From Linum tenue (taxonomy: Eukaryota; Streptophyta; Magnoliopsida; Malpighiales; Linaceae): a stretch of 64,000 bases of DNA. How positions within the stretch are numbered: the first letter of the stretch is position 1; every line of letters starts with the position of its first letter. The notes beneath the pieces are model-generated. The model was not told the DNA's origin. It saw only the letters and a list, made by a program, of their open reading frames with translations, and did no database searches. The stretch lies in the NCBI GenBank assembly GCA_946122785.1, contig CAMGYJ010000011.1:54858449-54922448 (forward strand). The letters run 5' to 3'. A program made the position numbers and the translations under genes. Below, in pieces: positions 1-12,700 of the stretch.

Positions 1-2480
1 CGATTAACAACATTATCTACCTTTCCATTTCGTTTGGTTTTTGTATATATGACACCACACCTTCTCTTTAATTTTCCCCCCTTTTGACTGAATCATTACT
101 TCAATTTACTTAACCATGGAAGATAATGTGGTGGCGACACACCAATCTTTTTTTCAACTTTTATTGACATCCATTATTAGGGCAAGACAATCGATTTCTC
201 CCCATCTATTGGACCTCTTATTGCGATTGATCATGTTTTGAACACAAAGCAAACTTACTTTGAATGCATGGCTAAAAAGAAACTTCAAAGCTTTGATCAT
301 GATAATGTCCCTACACCTAATTATTAATTTTACCCATAACCATGTCATTCATCCTTAGCTCACCCTTAATATAATAATAATCCATGCATGGCTAAAAAGT
401 AATCTCATGCTGTAAATCTATCACATCGACTGCGACATGCACTCAATTATGGTAAATAATCTAGTATGTGTGTGTAAAAGTACATGTTGGAACCTCCAAA
501 CATGTGATCTAGACTATCTCGGTTACTAGGAATACTCAATCGACACATCGGAGCCAGTGTTTCGGGCTTACACTACTTTTATCGATGACCACTCATACAG
601 ATTTTTTTTATCAGAATGATATAGGTCGTAAAAATGGAACAAGAGAGCACGTCATGCGAAACCCATGTCTTTACTATTTGCACCGTCGAATTTGTTGGTT
701 CGTTCTGTTTCTGGTACAATAATGTTGAGTGGGGTTAGATCATATATCGAACCATTAACTAGCTTTCAGGTATATGGATGGTTCATCGCTGGCGGATCTA
801 GGGGTGTCCCGGGCCACGACCTAGCTTTCTGAGTCCAGAGCTAGTATAACAAACAAAACTTGCTTGCTTCTCGTTGATAATCTGTTTTACTTTTATGTAT
901 TCCATATTTCCATTACCAACAAAGAATCTTGTTAGAAGGAAACAAAGTCGACGTTAATGGCCCGGCCGGCCATAGCAAGCTACAAAAACGCTCTTTTTTT
1001 CCTGTTTGCAAGTTATTTTGGGGTTACTAGGGAAACTTCTTTTGAGTTACTTTCAATTTTATTCTATTCCATTATAGATTCGAGCTCTTTTCCTCTTTTG
1101 AGCAAGCCATGATTTAGAGGAATTGCAGAAATTGTGCTTATCCCATTGGAGAAAGAAATCGCTAGTTGTAGAGAAGTAATCGACGAACAAGAATTTCATC
1201 TAGTGGTAATACCATTAGTTTTAAATATGAAGGTTCTCGGTTTGAATTCCTCAATCTAATAGTATCTTAATAATAATAAAAAAATAAACCTAGATAACTC
1301 TTATAAAAAAAAGTAGTAGTATAACGCGTTTGCCATCTCTTTCGTCTCTATAGTGTGTGTATGCATGCATGAACCAAACTATAAACTAAATTCATGGGAA
1401 ATATTGTAAAGGAATAAAGATGCAGAATAGGATATAAATAAATATCGGAACAAAGTGAAGCAAAGGGGAAAAAAAGAACCATAATATTAGAAGGAATAAG
1501 CAAGCAAGCAGACAAGAATAAGCTTTAACTTTGATGTGACAGAGTTTCTAAATCGTACATTTAATTTTTCAAGCTTTGTTACGTTATGCTGCTTTCTTTT
1601 TATTGTACATTTACCTAACATGACGTACGTACTTCATTTAACAGCATATTTGGTGAGATTCTCAAATCCAAATTTTGTTAGCGCAAGGATGTGTTCTTCA
1701 TTATGTAGAATTTCAAGTAATTCCTTCATTATGATCTGAAGCAGTTTCATTATGTAGAATTTCAAGTAATTCCTTCATTAACTTAAATTGGACTCAATCC
1801 AACCCAAAATCATTAAAATGCATATGGATCCATTCGGATCTTACTCAATACAAATATGGGTCATACTAGGAATTGACTCAAATTACCCAACAATTCGACA
1901 CATGATCATTCCTAACACCTCAATTATAAATACATACAAATTTGTTTTAATTCTCTTGTACGGATTATCATAATCTGTGATTGAGGAATGAAATATCATC
2001 TGTAGAAGAAAAGGTGTTATTCAATTTCTTTCGCTTTTGGGGAAGATTTTGGATATTTGCTTTTGAAAGTGGAAGAGGGATTTTGCAGCATTTTGGGTTA
2101 GGAGGTGTGGGGGAAAAGGAGAGTACCACTGTGAGAGCTTAAAATTGGTGAGATTTGGTCCCAAAAAGAAGTTGCAGCAGCAAGTATTCTTCTCTGTGCC
2201 TCTGTGCTGCTTCTAAAGTGGGAATATCACAACATGGCCCCCTACCTTTTTGGGATTCTCTCTCTCTCTCCCTCTCTCTCTCTCTCTCAATCCCAGCAGA
2301 GGTTAGATTATTTTAATTTTTAATCAATGTGTGTGGAGTGAATTGGGATGAGGATGAGGTAATTATTAGATTATTGTAATCTTTGATTGATGAATATGAG
2401 ACGAGTATTGGTAAAATTCGTAAAAGGTTGATGGTTGGGACATGTATGGTTTTAGATTTCCCTTCTTCATATTCACATTT
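1..2480. other. Intergenic AT-rich DNA, no gene seen
   Basis: I find no convincing coding exon here; the open frames are short and low in complexity. Visible structure: a 35-bp direct repeat (about 1697-1731 and 1747-1781, starting TTCATTATGTAG), a CT microsatellite at about 2250-2288, and a possible decayed SINE at about 1195-1300, with a B-box-like GGTTTGAATTCC followed by an AATAATAATAAA-type tail. Most of it looks like old repeat-derived spacer. Confidence 0.5.
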
Positions 2481-3060
2481 GTCCCATTAAGAGTATTTTT
2501 TTATATAAAAAATACAGGATCATATTTTAATCTCTCAACGACATCGAGATAATTAAAAAGAATAAAGAGTCGAAATGTAATTCAGTGGCCACTCAAGCTA
2601 AACAATAATTTCTCTCCCTCCATTCACCCTTCACTCAATCACTTCTTTCCTAGTTGTTAACAAGATTGTATTATTTATTTATTGCTTAGTACATGTGTCA
2701 GAGTCGAAGATGAATGATTTAGATACCATTGTCTTGTTTATGGATTAGTCGAGGTTTTAGGATTGAGTGCTTTGAATTCGTATTAAGAACGATTGTATTG
2801 TTGACTTCATGAAATATTAGGTTCGCTTAGTATTATAACTGAAGATCTGCAGGTTGAATACTAGATATAGTAATATGGTATAACAATAACAATATTTGAT
2901 ATACGAAGAGGGTATTACCCATAGGTACCCTAAAACCATGGGTACATAAATGAGGTTGACTTCCCGCATAAATATGGAGCAAATATGAATTTGGATATCT
3001 AAAAACAGAGATGAGAATGGTTTATGAAAAATTGAAAGCCCACTCCATTCACATCCCTAT
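2480..3060. repeat. Degenerate hAT-type MITE, same family as 17750-18471
   Basis: Several blocks match the element at 17750-18471 in order: a CTCTCCCTCCATTCAC-type block, a block around TTAACAAGATTGTATTA followed by GCTTAGTACATGTGTCAGAG, a stretch with ATTACCCATAGGTACCC, and a right end reading CATTCACATCCCTA. The intact copy has CATTGCCATCCCTA there. The left end is not clear and I see no target-site duplication, so this is an old, diverged copy with approximate boundaries. Confidence 0.5.
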
Positions 3061-4216
3061 CTTATCTCTCTTGTTTGATGATTTGATTAGCCATTTTTTT
3101 ATATTATAGTCAGATGAAATATTCGATAGATATGTGTACAACAGATACAAACAAACAACAGTCATTACTAATCGATATATCGATGAAATAGCCATTTATA
3201 CCACTAAATGAACGTCTTTGTTAGTTCATAAGAATAAGAATAGAGTGAGAATAAGCGACCAATTCAAAAAAAAGAACGGACACCCAACTAATGCGTGATG
3301 AAAGTCCATCAGCTCAACCTCCCACCGCACGTATCCACGAATAGTAGAGTCACTGCTGTCAGACACCATTCTTTTGCCGACGATGAAACGGCCCAATCCG
3401 AAAGCCCAATCGCTCAAAGCCGAAGCTATCCACAGTCAGAGTCAGATCACCTACTGGGCACAACAGCACAATCCTAAGGCCCAAACAAACAAGAAAAAAA
3501 CGACAGTTCGATGACATCATTTCAAAGACGATGATCGAATATTCAATACCGTGTAAAGTTCTCATCATCAATCATAATCCTAAACAGAAAGCAACCGATC
3601 AGCATTTTAGAGACCAGATAAGAGAGTGAAGGTGTAAAATCAAACCGCCTACCTTTCCACAGCAAATAAATCCAGAGCTTCTTTGTCACTTGCCGGAAAC
3701 CACAAAGTTCTGTTTATAGCATAGAGATCGATCCTCGGGCATATTCCACCAACCCGCCAGGAATCTTCCTCTAGCCTTCATCAGAACAGTACTAACTATA
3801 TTCCAAAAATACACCACTGCAACTGCAACCTGCAGGTACTAGAGACTGAACATCCTACCAAAGGTATCTGAATTGAACTAAAGCGGTACAATGGCGGCGA
3901 CGTGACAGAGACCAACTAAAGCTACAAAGATGAAGCTACATCACTATTCATTTAGCAAAACCCTGTGGAGGAAAACACATTTGCAAGCAACAAATGCTGA
4001 AATGATAAACTAAAAGGCAAAGCTATGTACAAGCTGCAGCTGCTGGTGAGGCCTTTTTTTTTTTTCTTTTCTGGCAATTGTCATGGCAGCATACACAATT
4101 ACCTCCTTTTCGTTTCTCTCATAATTCTTTGGTCATAAAAACATGATGGCCTTTATTTCTATACAATACAACACAACCCTCTCGCGACAGTTCGGTGTGA
4201 TGTATCCCGGGATCAT
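3061..4216. other. Spacer and 3' region of the PTPMT gene
   Basis: No coding exon is seen. The part nearest 4216, including the T-rich run near 4050 and the block around 4110-4216, should hold the 3' UTR of the minus-strand phosphatase gene. The open frames at 3226-3571 lie in all phases with no homology that I recognise. Confidence 0.4.
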
Positions 4217-6201
4217 TTAGCAAGCACGTGCCTCGGGCATCCGACCAGCAACAGGCCCAGAGACACCGGATACCTTCAAGGATGCGAAGAGGCAGGACAA
4301 CCGGGCGATCATGGGCCTTGACTTCATTCTTGGTACAATTGCCAATTCCTTACCGGTGCTAGTAGCACCATCGTCGGAGGAGCTGTGGTAGCCTTCAAGA
4401 TCTGCTTTTGTAATGAGAACCTCATCCCCAGATGGAGACCACGTGGTAGAAGATAACCGGCGTGAGTTGCGTCTGCTGTATTCTTGAACAGCCTGCATAT
4501 TTCCAAGGAAAGATAAGTAGAGTGCAGAGGTTGTACAGTGAACCCAATCTTACCACATTGTCCACAAGATGTTCAACCATCCCTCAATTATCACTTATCA
4601 CCCTTCTCTAGAAGCTCAACCTCCCAACATAATTGTAAAAAATGTGATGAATTACCTCCCACTGCGTTGGAGCTAGCAACACTCTAGGTCTTCTAGACCT
4701 AACGTAATCAAGGGCCGCACCAGGTGTCATGTGCTTATACTTTACCTGCAAACATATAAAACGACACTAATAAATGTCATAGCAGGCAAGAGCGGTCAAC
4801 AAGGGAAGCTCGATGTAAAACAGCCCTTACCAAATAGCAGAGCACAATGGTTGTACTCCTTCCACGCCCAGCTTTGCAATGAACGTAGGTAGTTTTGCAA
4901 CACAATGCATTCTCTGAAACCCAGATAGAGAAGGGATCAAGTTTAGTAAATACACAATAACCAAACAGAATGGATTCACAGGTACTTCAACAAAACTTTA
5001 CTCACTGTGGATGAAGTCTACTGCCAGACTAATATCCGCAAAAGAAGGGGCAAAGAGATAATCCCTTGTTGGAATTACTAGATGTTCAATTCCATGGACC
5101 TGCAAACACGCATAACACAAAAGCAAGCATGAGAATTCGTTGGGTTTGGTAATAAGTTACGAAGAAAACTTAAAGGTCTCTTCCAAATAGGAAGCCACAC
5201 AGCAGCTTGTTTGCCACTTTACTCTCGTGGCATGGCACAATTAGATGGCTGACCAAACATCAGTTTCCCCAAGTATAGAATTGCCATTACTTCAAAACCG
5301 AAGCAGATTGTAAACAAAGAAATTGAAGGAAATTCAGACTAATACATCCAGGATGGCGCCAAACAGACCTACATCGAACCACAAGCACAAATGGAGCAGT
5401 TGGAGGGTAGAAAATAACCCACACGATACAAGGCTGATGGAACCAAAGTTTCGTATGGTTCATTAAGAGTGATGACTCCACCAACACCGAGCTTCTTCAG
5501 CCGAGGAACATCCTTAGGAAATGGGACGGCACCCAGAAGTAGATACTGCAGAGAAAACAACGAAGAACACACTACAGGTCACAATACTAACCAAAGAAGA
5601 ACAAAAGCTCAAATCAAGTGAACAATTACTCTCTACAGCTGCAAGAAGTAGCCATCTTGAATCCCAACAACCAAATTTCAAGCTGGGAAATTGGCTACCC
5701 AAATGACCCAGAACATCAATCAAAATTATTTTCCTCGGCAGTGACGTGAAGACCATCCGGCTTACACAAAGAAACCCATTTGAACACGGAAAACAAATTA
5801 TGGAATTAGAAGTTTCTCATCAGAAGCTAAACAACTCTTTCAGTTTCTCAGCTACCAAACACTAGATAAACCAAATAAAGTGACAATAAGAAATCACCCA
5901 AACGGTAAGCCGATCTATCGACCGATCGCAAACTTCCATCAAGAACAGAGCAGCAAAAGAGTGAGAAGAAAGAAAGGGAGGAAAGATCAACCTGGTCAAC
6001 TTCATCCCACCACCGGAACTCAGCCTGGATTTTGTTCCGAAACACATTATAGAAGAGCGTGGGGTAGAAAAGAATCCGAGCACCAACTCCAACCAGGGCT
6101 CTCTTGGCGTCAACCCTAACAATCTGAAGCTGCATCTGCTTCTCGTAGACGCCACGCTCTTCATCTCTACACTCCGGATCGTCCAGCTCCTCGATCTTCA
6201 T
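4217..6201 (-). CDS. PTPMT1: PTPMT-type phosphatidylglycerophosphate phosphatase (dual-specificity family)
   Basis: Predicted lipid phosphatase of the PTPMT/DSP8 group. In this family PTPMT1 dephosphorylates phosphatidylglycerophosphate on the route to cardiolipin, in mitochondria. Six exons read from high to low coordinate: 6201-5992, 5545-5423, 5099-5006, 4913-4831, 4745-4656, 4492-4217. All introns are GT-AG and the joined frame is 291 residues. The start MKIEELDDPEC matches the family; 52 in-frame codons upstream look like 5' leader. Exon 1 holds the conserved ILFYPTLFYNV block. The active site HCKAGRGRS (CX5R, Cys155-Arg161) lies in exon 4, and exon 2 carries GVITLNEPYETL. After about residue 200 the tail is Ser-rich and less conserved. 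The leader contains a short GA run (about 6541-6559). PTPMT1 versus PTPMT2 cannot be settled here. Confidence 0.9.
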
Positions 6202-6806
6202 TGCTCTCTCACTCTCGAATCGAGACCTCCAGGAAAAAGTAGCCAACCAAAAGTCCTGGCGAACTCGAACACGGAATCGCAGGAAATCGGGTCCCCGAAA
6301 GATGGAGCGTTGAATTGTATACCGGGAATTGAACTGAGAGCTGGATATCGCAATCAATGGAGGGGAAGTATCGGGAAAAGATAGATCGTTGGGGCGATGG
6401 AAAATGGAAATTAGGGATTGTGGAGGGATCGGGGATTAGGTAGCGGAGAGAGATGGATTGGGATTTTTGGGAGAGGAAAAGTAGCTGAAAGTGAAAAGTG
6501 TGAAATTGGGGAAAACTGGGAATTCAATTTCTCGTGGACTGGAGAGAGAGAGAGAGAGTGGAGGGTAGAAAGAAAAATAAAATGAAAAGGATAAATAATT
6601 TCAAGTGACGGAAATGCCCTCTCTGCTGTAGGATATTCACGTTGTGCCACTGCTGCCTGGTGGCGGTCTTAATAAGTTGGAAAATAAAACGTTTCTTTTT
6701 CCTTTTACGATTACGTTTTTTTTCCTGAATAAACAAATGGAGAGGTCTTTGCTTAAAAACGCAGCGGGATTGCCGCGGCGTTGTACACGGTGACGGCGAC
6801 GGAGGC

Positions 6807-7584
6807 GTTGGTGATAGGGGTGTACATGGGTCGGGTGGTTCGGGTTTAGTCATTTTAATCACCCGACCAATGCACTACGGTTTGGGAAATATCAAACCCA
6901 AACCCACCCAAAAAAATTTAAACCCTACGGTTTGTTTCTAATTGGGTTGGGTCGGGTTGGCGATATTTTTAAGTAAAAACCCAACCAAACATAAAATATA
7001 TAATTATTCTATATCATAAAAATATTTTATAACTAATTAAAATTTCAAACGAATTAACCGAGGTGAAAGGTATCAAAATTTACAAATGTTGTTTGAATTT
7101 TAATAAAATGTGATCTACTTCAACATATGTCTTGTTTTTTTCACAATATTTGTTGAAATAGGCTAAAAATGTTATAAACAAACGCATCCATAATATGTTA
7201 TTCTATTAAAATTGTACACAAGAAAAAGGATTACGTGAATCATAACTATATTCAATTCATGTCTAAACTTTAAGTCGAAGAATGCATTAGATTAGAGAGA
7301 CCATGAGAGAAAAACATGCCGAAATATCTTAATTTTCTCATAAGTATATGACTATATACAACATAAATATTTTTTTAGATCCGAACTCATACTAATAGTT
7401 GGAACACGGGTTGGGTCGGGTTCTACGGGTTGTGTAATCTAAAATCCAAATCCAACCCAAAAGAGGCGGGTTGTACAAAAGAAAACCCTCACCCAACCCA
7501 AATCCTTCGTTTTAGCGATAAATACGGGTGGGTTGGGTCGGGTGGGTCGGTTTGCGGGTGTGTTTGTTCACCCCTAGTTGGTGA
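6807..7584. mobile_element. Non-autonomous hAT-type element (MITE) with perfect 8-bp TSD
   Basis: The element spans 6815-7576 (762 bp). It starts TAGGGGTGTACA and ends as the inverse of TAGGGGTGAACA. It is flanked by identical 8-bp copies of GTTGGTGA at 6807-6814 and 7577-7584. The outer parts are rich in GGGTCGGGTTGG-type repeats and the middle is AT-rich with no transposase. The 8-bp duplication and TAGGG termini place it with hAT-like elements. It sits in the spacer between the divergently transcribed PTPMT and thioesterase genes. Confidence 0.9.
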
Positions 7585-7691
7585 GGTAGGTAGGTTCATT
7601 CTTTTATGAATCCTTATGCATTCATATAAATTTCTTTATAGTACAAAACTTCAATATTATGGTACGATTCAACACATATATGAAAATATGG

Positions 7692-8091
7692 ATGCTTAGT
7701 GGTTGTCACGCCAGTTGGCGTGTCACTGATTGTACCGGGTTCAACCGATATCGGTCATAAAACCGGCGTAGCACCACCGGTATGACTAGTATGATCGATA
7801 TACGAATCTCTAAGTAAAAGGATCTTATTTTAGAGAATTTAATTGATAAAAATTATTTTATTATTTATTTTATGAGTATAAAAGTTAAATATTGATGTTA
7901 TTTGTTGGATTCAAGTATTAATGTTTAGGTATTGACGTTAAATGTCATGTTTAAATATGAGTATTTATAATTTTATTTGTAATATTGACCGGCATGAACC
8001 GGCACAAATCGATATGTGCCACCGGTTGAACCATTCCACTTGCTAAACCGGCACACTGGCATAAACCGGTTTGACAACCTTAAATGCTTAC
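7692..8091. repeat. Dispersed TIR element with GGTTGTCA ends, copy 1
   Basis: The left end reads GGTTGTCACGCCAG at 7701. The right end is the inverse of AGGTTGTCAAACCGG at about 8065-8081. The interior has ACCGG-rich arms around an AT-rich core. ATGCTTAG (7692-7699) and ATGCTTAC (8084-8091) flank it as a near-perfect 8-bp repeat, suggesting a hAT-type insertion. Related sequence occurs near 31383-31794 (inverted) and 41950-42035. Confidence 0.5.
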
Positions 8092-8700
8092 AAATATTGT
8101 AAAATTTCTTGTCTTAACAGGTGAAGCCTCTCGTTTTTTAGCATTCTCTTGCTAAGTGAGTGTCTCTATCAACGCATCTTAACCTAGACAATTTGATATG
8201 TTTAGCGGGGCTCCTAGAGTTTGGGCATGATGGGGTTTGAGTTCAACGGTGTGTTAACCCTTGGATTATTCATGTCCTAATCTTATAAACATTCTCAGGT
8301 TTGAGTTTAATTCGGAGCTCGATATTTAGATTTAAATATTATACCATTTTCAGACATTCTCGAGTTTTAGTTTGAGTTAGAAGTTAATATTTAGATTTAG
8401 GTTAACCCTATACCTAGAAAGATGACGTATCTTTGATTCGATGGTAGCCTACATTGCTAAATCACATCCGAAGCATTCTGCTACCTACTTCAAATCCAAC
8501 TAACCATTTCATCAGTCTTTCAAGTTTCAACACAAGGATGTGGACGGCAATGAACACAGTTTGGGAAAAGGAGCCCGAGAAAATTACAGCCTGCTGACAA
8601 AAACTAACTGAAAAATTGAACACTCCAAATCCACTGGTTCTGTGGTTTTCATCCACAATTCTATCTTGAAAACACCACCATTTGTCCATTTCCATCTCTT
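8092..8700. other. Spacer upstream of the thioesterase gene
   Basis: I see no gene. Short open frames on the minus strand at 8462-8808 have no recognisable domain. The proximal part should contain the promoter of the thioesterase gene; the pyrimidine-rich leader starts by about 8740. Confidence 0.35.
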
Positions 8701-9611
8701 ATAAAACCCCACCTTAGCGGGAAGCAATCCAAATGCCAACCACCCCTTTTCACTCCTCCTACCAACCCCAATCTTTCCCTCATCGTCTCCCCTGTTTCTC
8801 CTCCGCATTTTCTCCGACCACGTCGACGCCGGCGATAAAGAGAAACGCTCTGTTAAAAGGGTTTTTTTCCCAATGTTCTCGTGGTCGTCGCCTGGTCAAA
8901 GATTGGCTCCGATCGCCTGCTGTTGACCGGTACAGGTCGTGCTATTTGGTGGGAGCTCAGGTAAGGGGGAAAAGCTTACCCACCTCTCTGTTCTTTTACT
9001 TTATATTCTTTCCGGCGATTGCCAACTTGCATGCGACCGAAATTTGAAACTGGGTTTTCTAGAATTAGGCTGTTTGGAGGTTTCTATGTAGAGAGGCAAC
9101 ATAGATTTTCTTTTTTGTAACCTCGAAAGTTGATTTGATTTTTTTGAATTGTGATAAAATGCTGGAGAAATCGATTCTGTGGCGGATTCAACGATGCTCC
9201 TAATATGTACGATTGAAGAATCTGGTTCTGAGTTTGTGAAGAAACTAATAATGCAAAAGAAAAATGGGGACTTGGTTGGTTGTAACAAGAAGCGCCTTTC
9301 GGGACAAAGATCAAATCTTTACCTGCTAAGGCATTTCGAATGTATGAAATTTGGGGATTCTGTTCTTATTCAATGCTTATCAACGAATTTCTGATTGCGT
9401 TGAAGTGGGAACATTGGAGATTCATGCTGCATTGTTCACTTTATAGGTTCTTTTCGACTTTTGATTCATTCTGTTGTTCATTGTTATGAGCAGGCCTTCC
9501 AGCAATCAGTCAGGGATATGAGGAAGAGATATTGATGTACAGATAAAAGTATTGCTGATACTGTATTACAAGTATAACTGCATTGTTGAAGATAAGATTT
9601 CACAAATCACA
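8700..9611 (+). other. Likely 5' leader and UTR intron of the thioesterase gene
   Basis: GAGCTCAG|GTAAGG at 8960/8961 is a strong donor and GAGCAG|GCC at 9493/9494 a matching acceptor. The upstream exon holds a possible upstream ORF starting at 8733 that would run about 89 codons across the splice before stopping, well short of the main start. Confidence 0.5.
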
Positions 9612-10457
9612 ATGGAGCATCGATCTGCATCGCCAAAAATGGACAACCTAGATGCTCCTCTCCACTTGTTAGGGTTTGAGATCGAGGAATTGTCACCAAG
9701 CAAAGTCGCGGGTCGCCTTCTGATAACGGAAAAATGTGTGCAGCCTTTCAAGGTGCTGCACGGTGGAGTATCCGCGTTGATGGCAGAGTCTTTAGCTAGC
9801 ATGGGGGCGCATATGGCATCAGGTTATAAGAGGGTTGCTGGCATTCACCTCAGCATTAGTCATTTGAAGCATGCTGATCTCGGGGATCTTGTTGTCGCTG
9901 AAGCCGCTCCTGTCCATGTTGGCAAAACCATTCAGGTTCACATTTTACTCGCTCCTTGCTTCTTTTTAATCATCTATCTTATTTTCCATTTCTATGATGC
10001 GGATGCTTGCGCTGATGAACGTTGAGCTGAATCTTCAATAGTCTCATTGATCACCGCCTGAAACTTGCTGACATTCTTTGTGGAGATTGGTAGCCCTTTG
10101 GCTTGATCTTCTGATCTCTATTTCGACATTGGAATTCGTGTATCTTGATTGGCAAACTGTCCCTGAAAGACATTCTATGTGTTTATTTGATGATAAGCGC
10201 TGAATTACTTTGAAGCTCCACAACAGACCATATCTCCTGCATTTGGTGGCCTTCTTGGAGCTGAGATACTAATGATATGTGTTTACTTTGTTAACCATAA
10301 ACAGGTCTGGGAGGTGCAAATTTGGAAAGTTGATCCTTCGAACTCAAACAAGAAGTCTTTGGTTTCATCATCCAGAGTCACTCTCTTAAGCAACATGCCG
10401 GTGCCCGAACATGCCAAAGGAGCTGCTGATAATCTCAAGAGATATGCTAAACTGTGA
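9612..10457 (+). CDS. DHNAT1: 1,4-dihydroxy-2-naphthoyl-CoA thioesterase (hotdog fold, peroxisomal)
   Basis: Predicted DHNA-CoA thioesterase, which releases 1,4-dihydroxy-2-naphthoate from its CoA ester in phylloquinone (vitamin K1) biosynthesis. Two coding exons, 9612-9935 and 10305-10457, join in phase 0 across a GT-AG intron to give 158 residues, the usual length for this family. The hotdog signature [14 protein letters not shown] lies at about residues 54-67. The protein ends in AKL, a type 1 peroxisomal targeting signal, as known for the plant enzymes. A leader exon ending at 8960 and a 5' UTR intron (8961-9493, GTAAGG...CAG) are likely. An 8733-start frame in that leader stops before the CDS and is not joined to it. 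MEHRS at 9612 is taken as the start; MDNLDAP at 9642 is an alternative. Confidence 0.88.
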
Positions 10458-11089
10458 AAAAACATGTGTGTACTGTATGGTTAAGGCCTTTCTCCATGTC
10501 AATAATCAATTTTACTACATTCTTTTATATATGAAACGTGGGTACACTTTATTGCCCAACTTCTTCGGTTACTGTTTCATTCTGTGTCGTTTAGCGACAA
10601 TCGGTGAAGGGCTTCGAGAAACAGCTTCCTTATTCAACTCTTCTACACTCACCTATGAAGCTCTCTGCCTTCCCTAATCCCAGCGAGCGGCCATGCCTCC
10701 CCTTACCGTCTGTACGCACTGATCTGCCGCTATCCCATCTTCCTCGCCCTGCCATCCTTCACCGCTGTCTAACCTTTTTCAGATTTCAGTTCGCTTTTCT
10801 TGCTCACACACGACACCGCTACCGAAACCTCTTCCAAACACGCAAGCGGCCATGAATAGTACTGTACCTGCTCCAGTGACCTTGATTATGGTCCTCCCAA
10901 CCCTAGGAGCCGGATTGCTTGGTTTTGTCGTCCTCTCCCACCTCAATCAATTCTGTGACCTATTTTGTTTTGGCGGTCTCCCCCATCTCTGGCCAGTTCT
11001 CGGCTTCCGTCTCTTTACAATCTAAGTTGGCCTCATAAATCATACCGTCCTTTCCAAGCTCACATGGAAGTATAAGGTTTTGTGCGACT

Positions 11090-11692
11090 AATGCCTATAT
11101 GGATGGATGGCTGGAAACCCCTGCCAACCCGGCGGATTCTATGAGCACTCCACGCTGTGGACCGACGAATTGGTTAGTTCCCCCCTCCTTACTTCCTAAT
11201 GTGCGCTGTATGTATCTTCCCTTTGCCTAATTTAGTTGTGCCCTCATTTTCTGGGGGTGTTGTGCAGGGAATTGCGCCTAAGCAGCTGTTGGGCCATCTC
11301 AATGAAGTTCTTGCTATTGCGAGGGTTAATTTCCTCCCCGCCGTAAGTAATATTACAAAGCTATATGCTTTTTCCATTCTATGCTCGCGCTCCTTCTAAA
11401 TAGTGTTAGGTGAAGCTTCGTCACCGGCGATGGCGGGCAGCGTTCTTAAACATCTATTCTCGACCTTGCCTGCAAGTGGCACAAAAAACATGTTGGTGGG
11501 ACTTTCTATCTCCCTGCACCACTCGATCAACCAACCTTTCTTCCATATCCCAATTTTCTTAGACTTTGTAACGAAGAGGCAGAAATCGTTTCAACGGCAT
11601 GGAGGAGCAGTTGCAACTTGGCTCCCTTTTATCTCTCTCCGAGCTTCAAATCCACCAATTTCTAGCCAAAAAAGATCCACTGGTAGAGGTTT
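11090..11692 (+). pseudogene. Captured exons of an unidentified gene
   Basis: A run of short exon-like pieces separated by splice-like junctions: one ending at 11172 (DEL|GTTAGT), one at 11267-11342 (GIAPKQLLGHLNEVLAIARV, then GTAAGT), one at 11410-11495 (LKHLFSTLPASGTKNML), and a piece near 11600-11692 (QLGSLLSLSELQIHQFLAK). In order these read like a real protein, but no intact start or continuing frame is present. I do not recognise the family. Presumed host-gene fragment inside the Helitron. Confidence 0.45.
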
Positions 11693-12204
11693 GACAGCAA
11701 CCCTTACTAGAATGTGATTTCCATAGCTTTTTTATACTAGAGCCCAATTGTATGTTTGTATTGATTTTGAGTTGGGAATCAAAATCCTACACTCATTCAG
11801 TGAAGGGTATAGTGATATTTTATGCTAAATGATAGTCGTGGGAGTTGTAGTTATCTCCATTACTGGCCAAGATTCAGGCATGATTTGCTGTTCCAAAGAA
11901 ATGTGTACAATATCAAGCAATTCTCCAACAATCAACAAATAAGCGAGACACGACTTCTGAGCTCAGCTAACTAGCCACTTATAGGCTTAATAGTTTAGCA
12001 ACCTCTTTGTTAAAGGACTATTCATGGTTAGTCTGTTCACAGTTAGAACACAAATTCATTTGCAACATATGTTGGTTTGAAGCTTTACGTGAATGTGTTT
12101 ATATCGCTTCAAGTCGAGTCCAATCTCTTTGTGTTTATTGTTCATGGGAGTTTCTCTTTCTAATGTGATAGTTAATAGACCATTTGCTATTATGCTATTT
12201 TAGG

Positions 12205-12700
12205 ACTTCTGAATGCTCCTGGTCCTGCTGAAAATTTGATATCCAGTTTTGCTCCGGCTGAACCATGTGGAAAGGGGAATAGAACCAATGTGATGCCTTC
12301 GTCATCATCTCTTTATAAATCTGTCACTATAGCCGAAGCGGGTAGCGGACAACGTGGTAAAACACTTGAATACTATCAGAAATCTGGAACAAGCACCTGA
12401 AGCAGAGAAAGTTGCCCGTGCTTCCCTTTACCAAGAATTGGAGGAGAGAGTTGCTGCTGCAAGTGCCGCAGATGAAGCAATGGCCATGATATTGCTGTTG
12501 CAAGAAGAGAACGCATCATTGAAGATGGAGCTTAGGCAGAGTCATACGATGGTGGAAGAAACGTTTTCCTGTGATGAAGAGGAGATGAACGTGCTGCAGG
12601 AGATCCTTATCAGACGGGAGAGGCATATCTCCTTTCCTTGAGAAGGAAGTCTAAGGTTATCATCAGCAGTTGAGCCCACTAGCAAATGTGGGGGTGAATG
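12205..12700 (+). pseudogene. GTD-binding (DUF593, myosin-binding) gene fragment, broken
   Basis: The frame around 12370-12620 encodes a coiled-coil segment typical of the GTD-binding/DUF593 family (EAEKVARASLYQELEE; DEAMAMILLLQEENASLKME; DEEEMNVLQEILIRRER). These plant proteins bind myosin XI tails and act as vesicle adaptors. The copy is broken. After RRER the frame shifts and ends at a stop near 12640. In another frame the expected LEKEV is followed by TAA where a Glu codon is expected, then by GYHQQL. The N-terminal membrane region is not recognisable. Further weak fragments lie at about 12670-12830 and 13220-13320. It lies in the Helitron and is likely dead. Confidence 0.7.

Noticed and set aside
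5006..5099. Apparent frameshift in PTPMT exon 3 at the A-run near 5040
   Set aside because: Recounting the run gives four A and an open frame of 94 bp; no frameshift exists.
5848..6357. Longer start for the PTPMT protein (52 extra residues)
   Set aside because: The extra part is not like the family, while MKIEELDDPEC matches the known N-terminus; treated as leader.
8733..9047. 104-codon plus-strand frame upstream of the thioesterase
   Set aside because: It reads through a strong splice donor at 8961; after splicing it stops before the CDS. Leader/uORF, not a separate gene.
10604..10855. 83-codon frame at the start of the Helitron interior
   Set aside because: Pro/Arg-rich composition without homology or splice support; not called as a gene.
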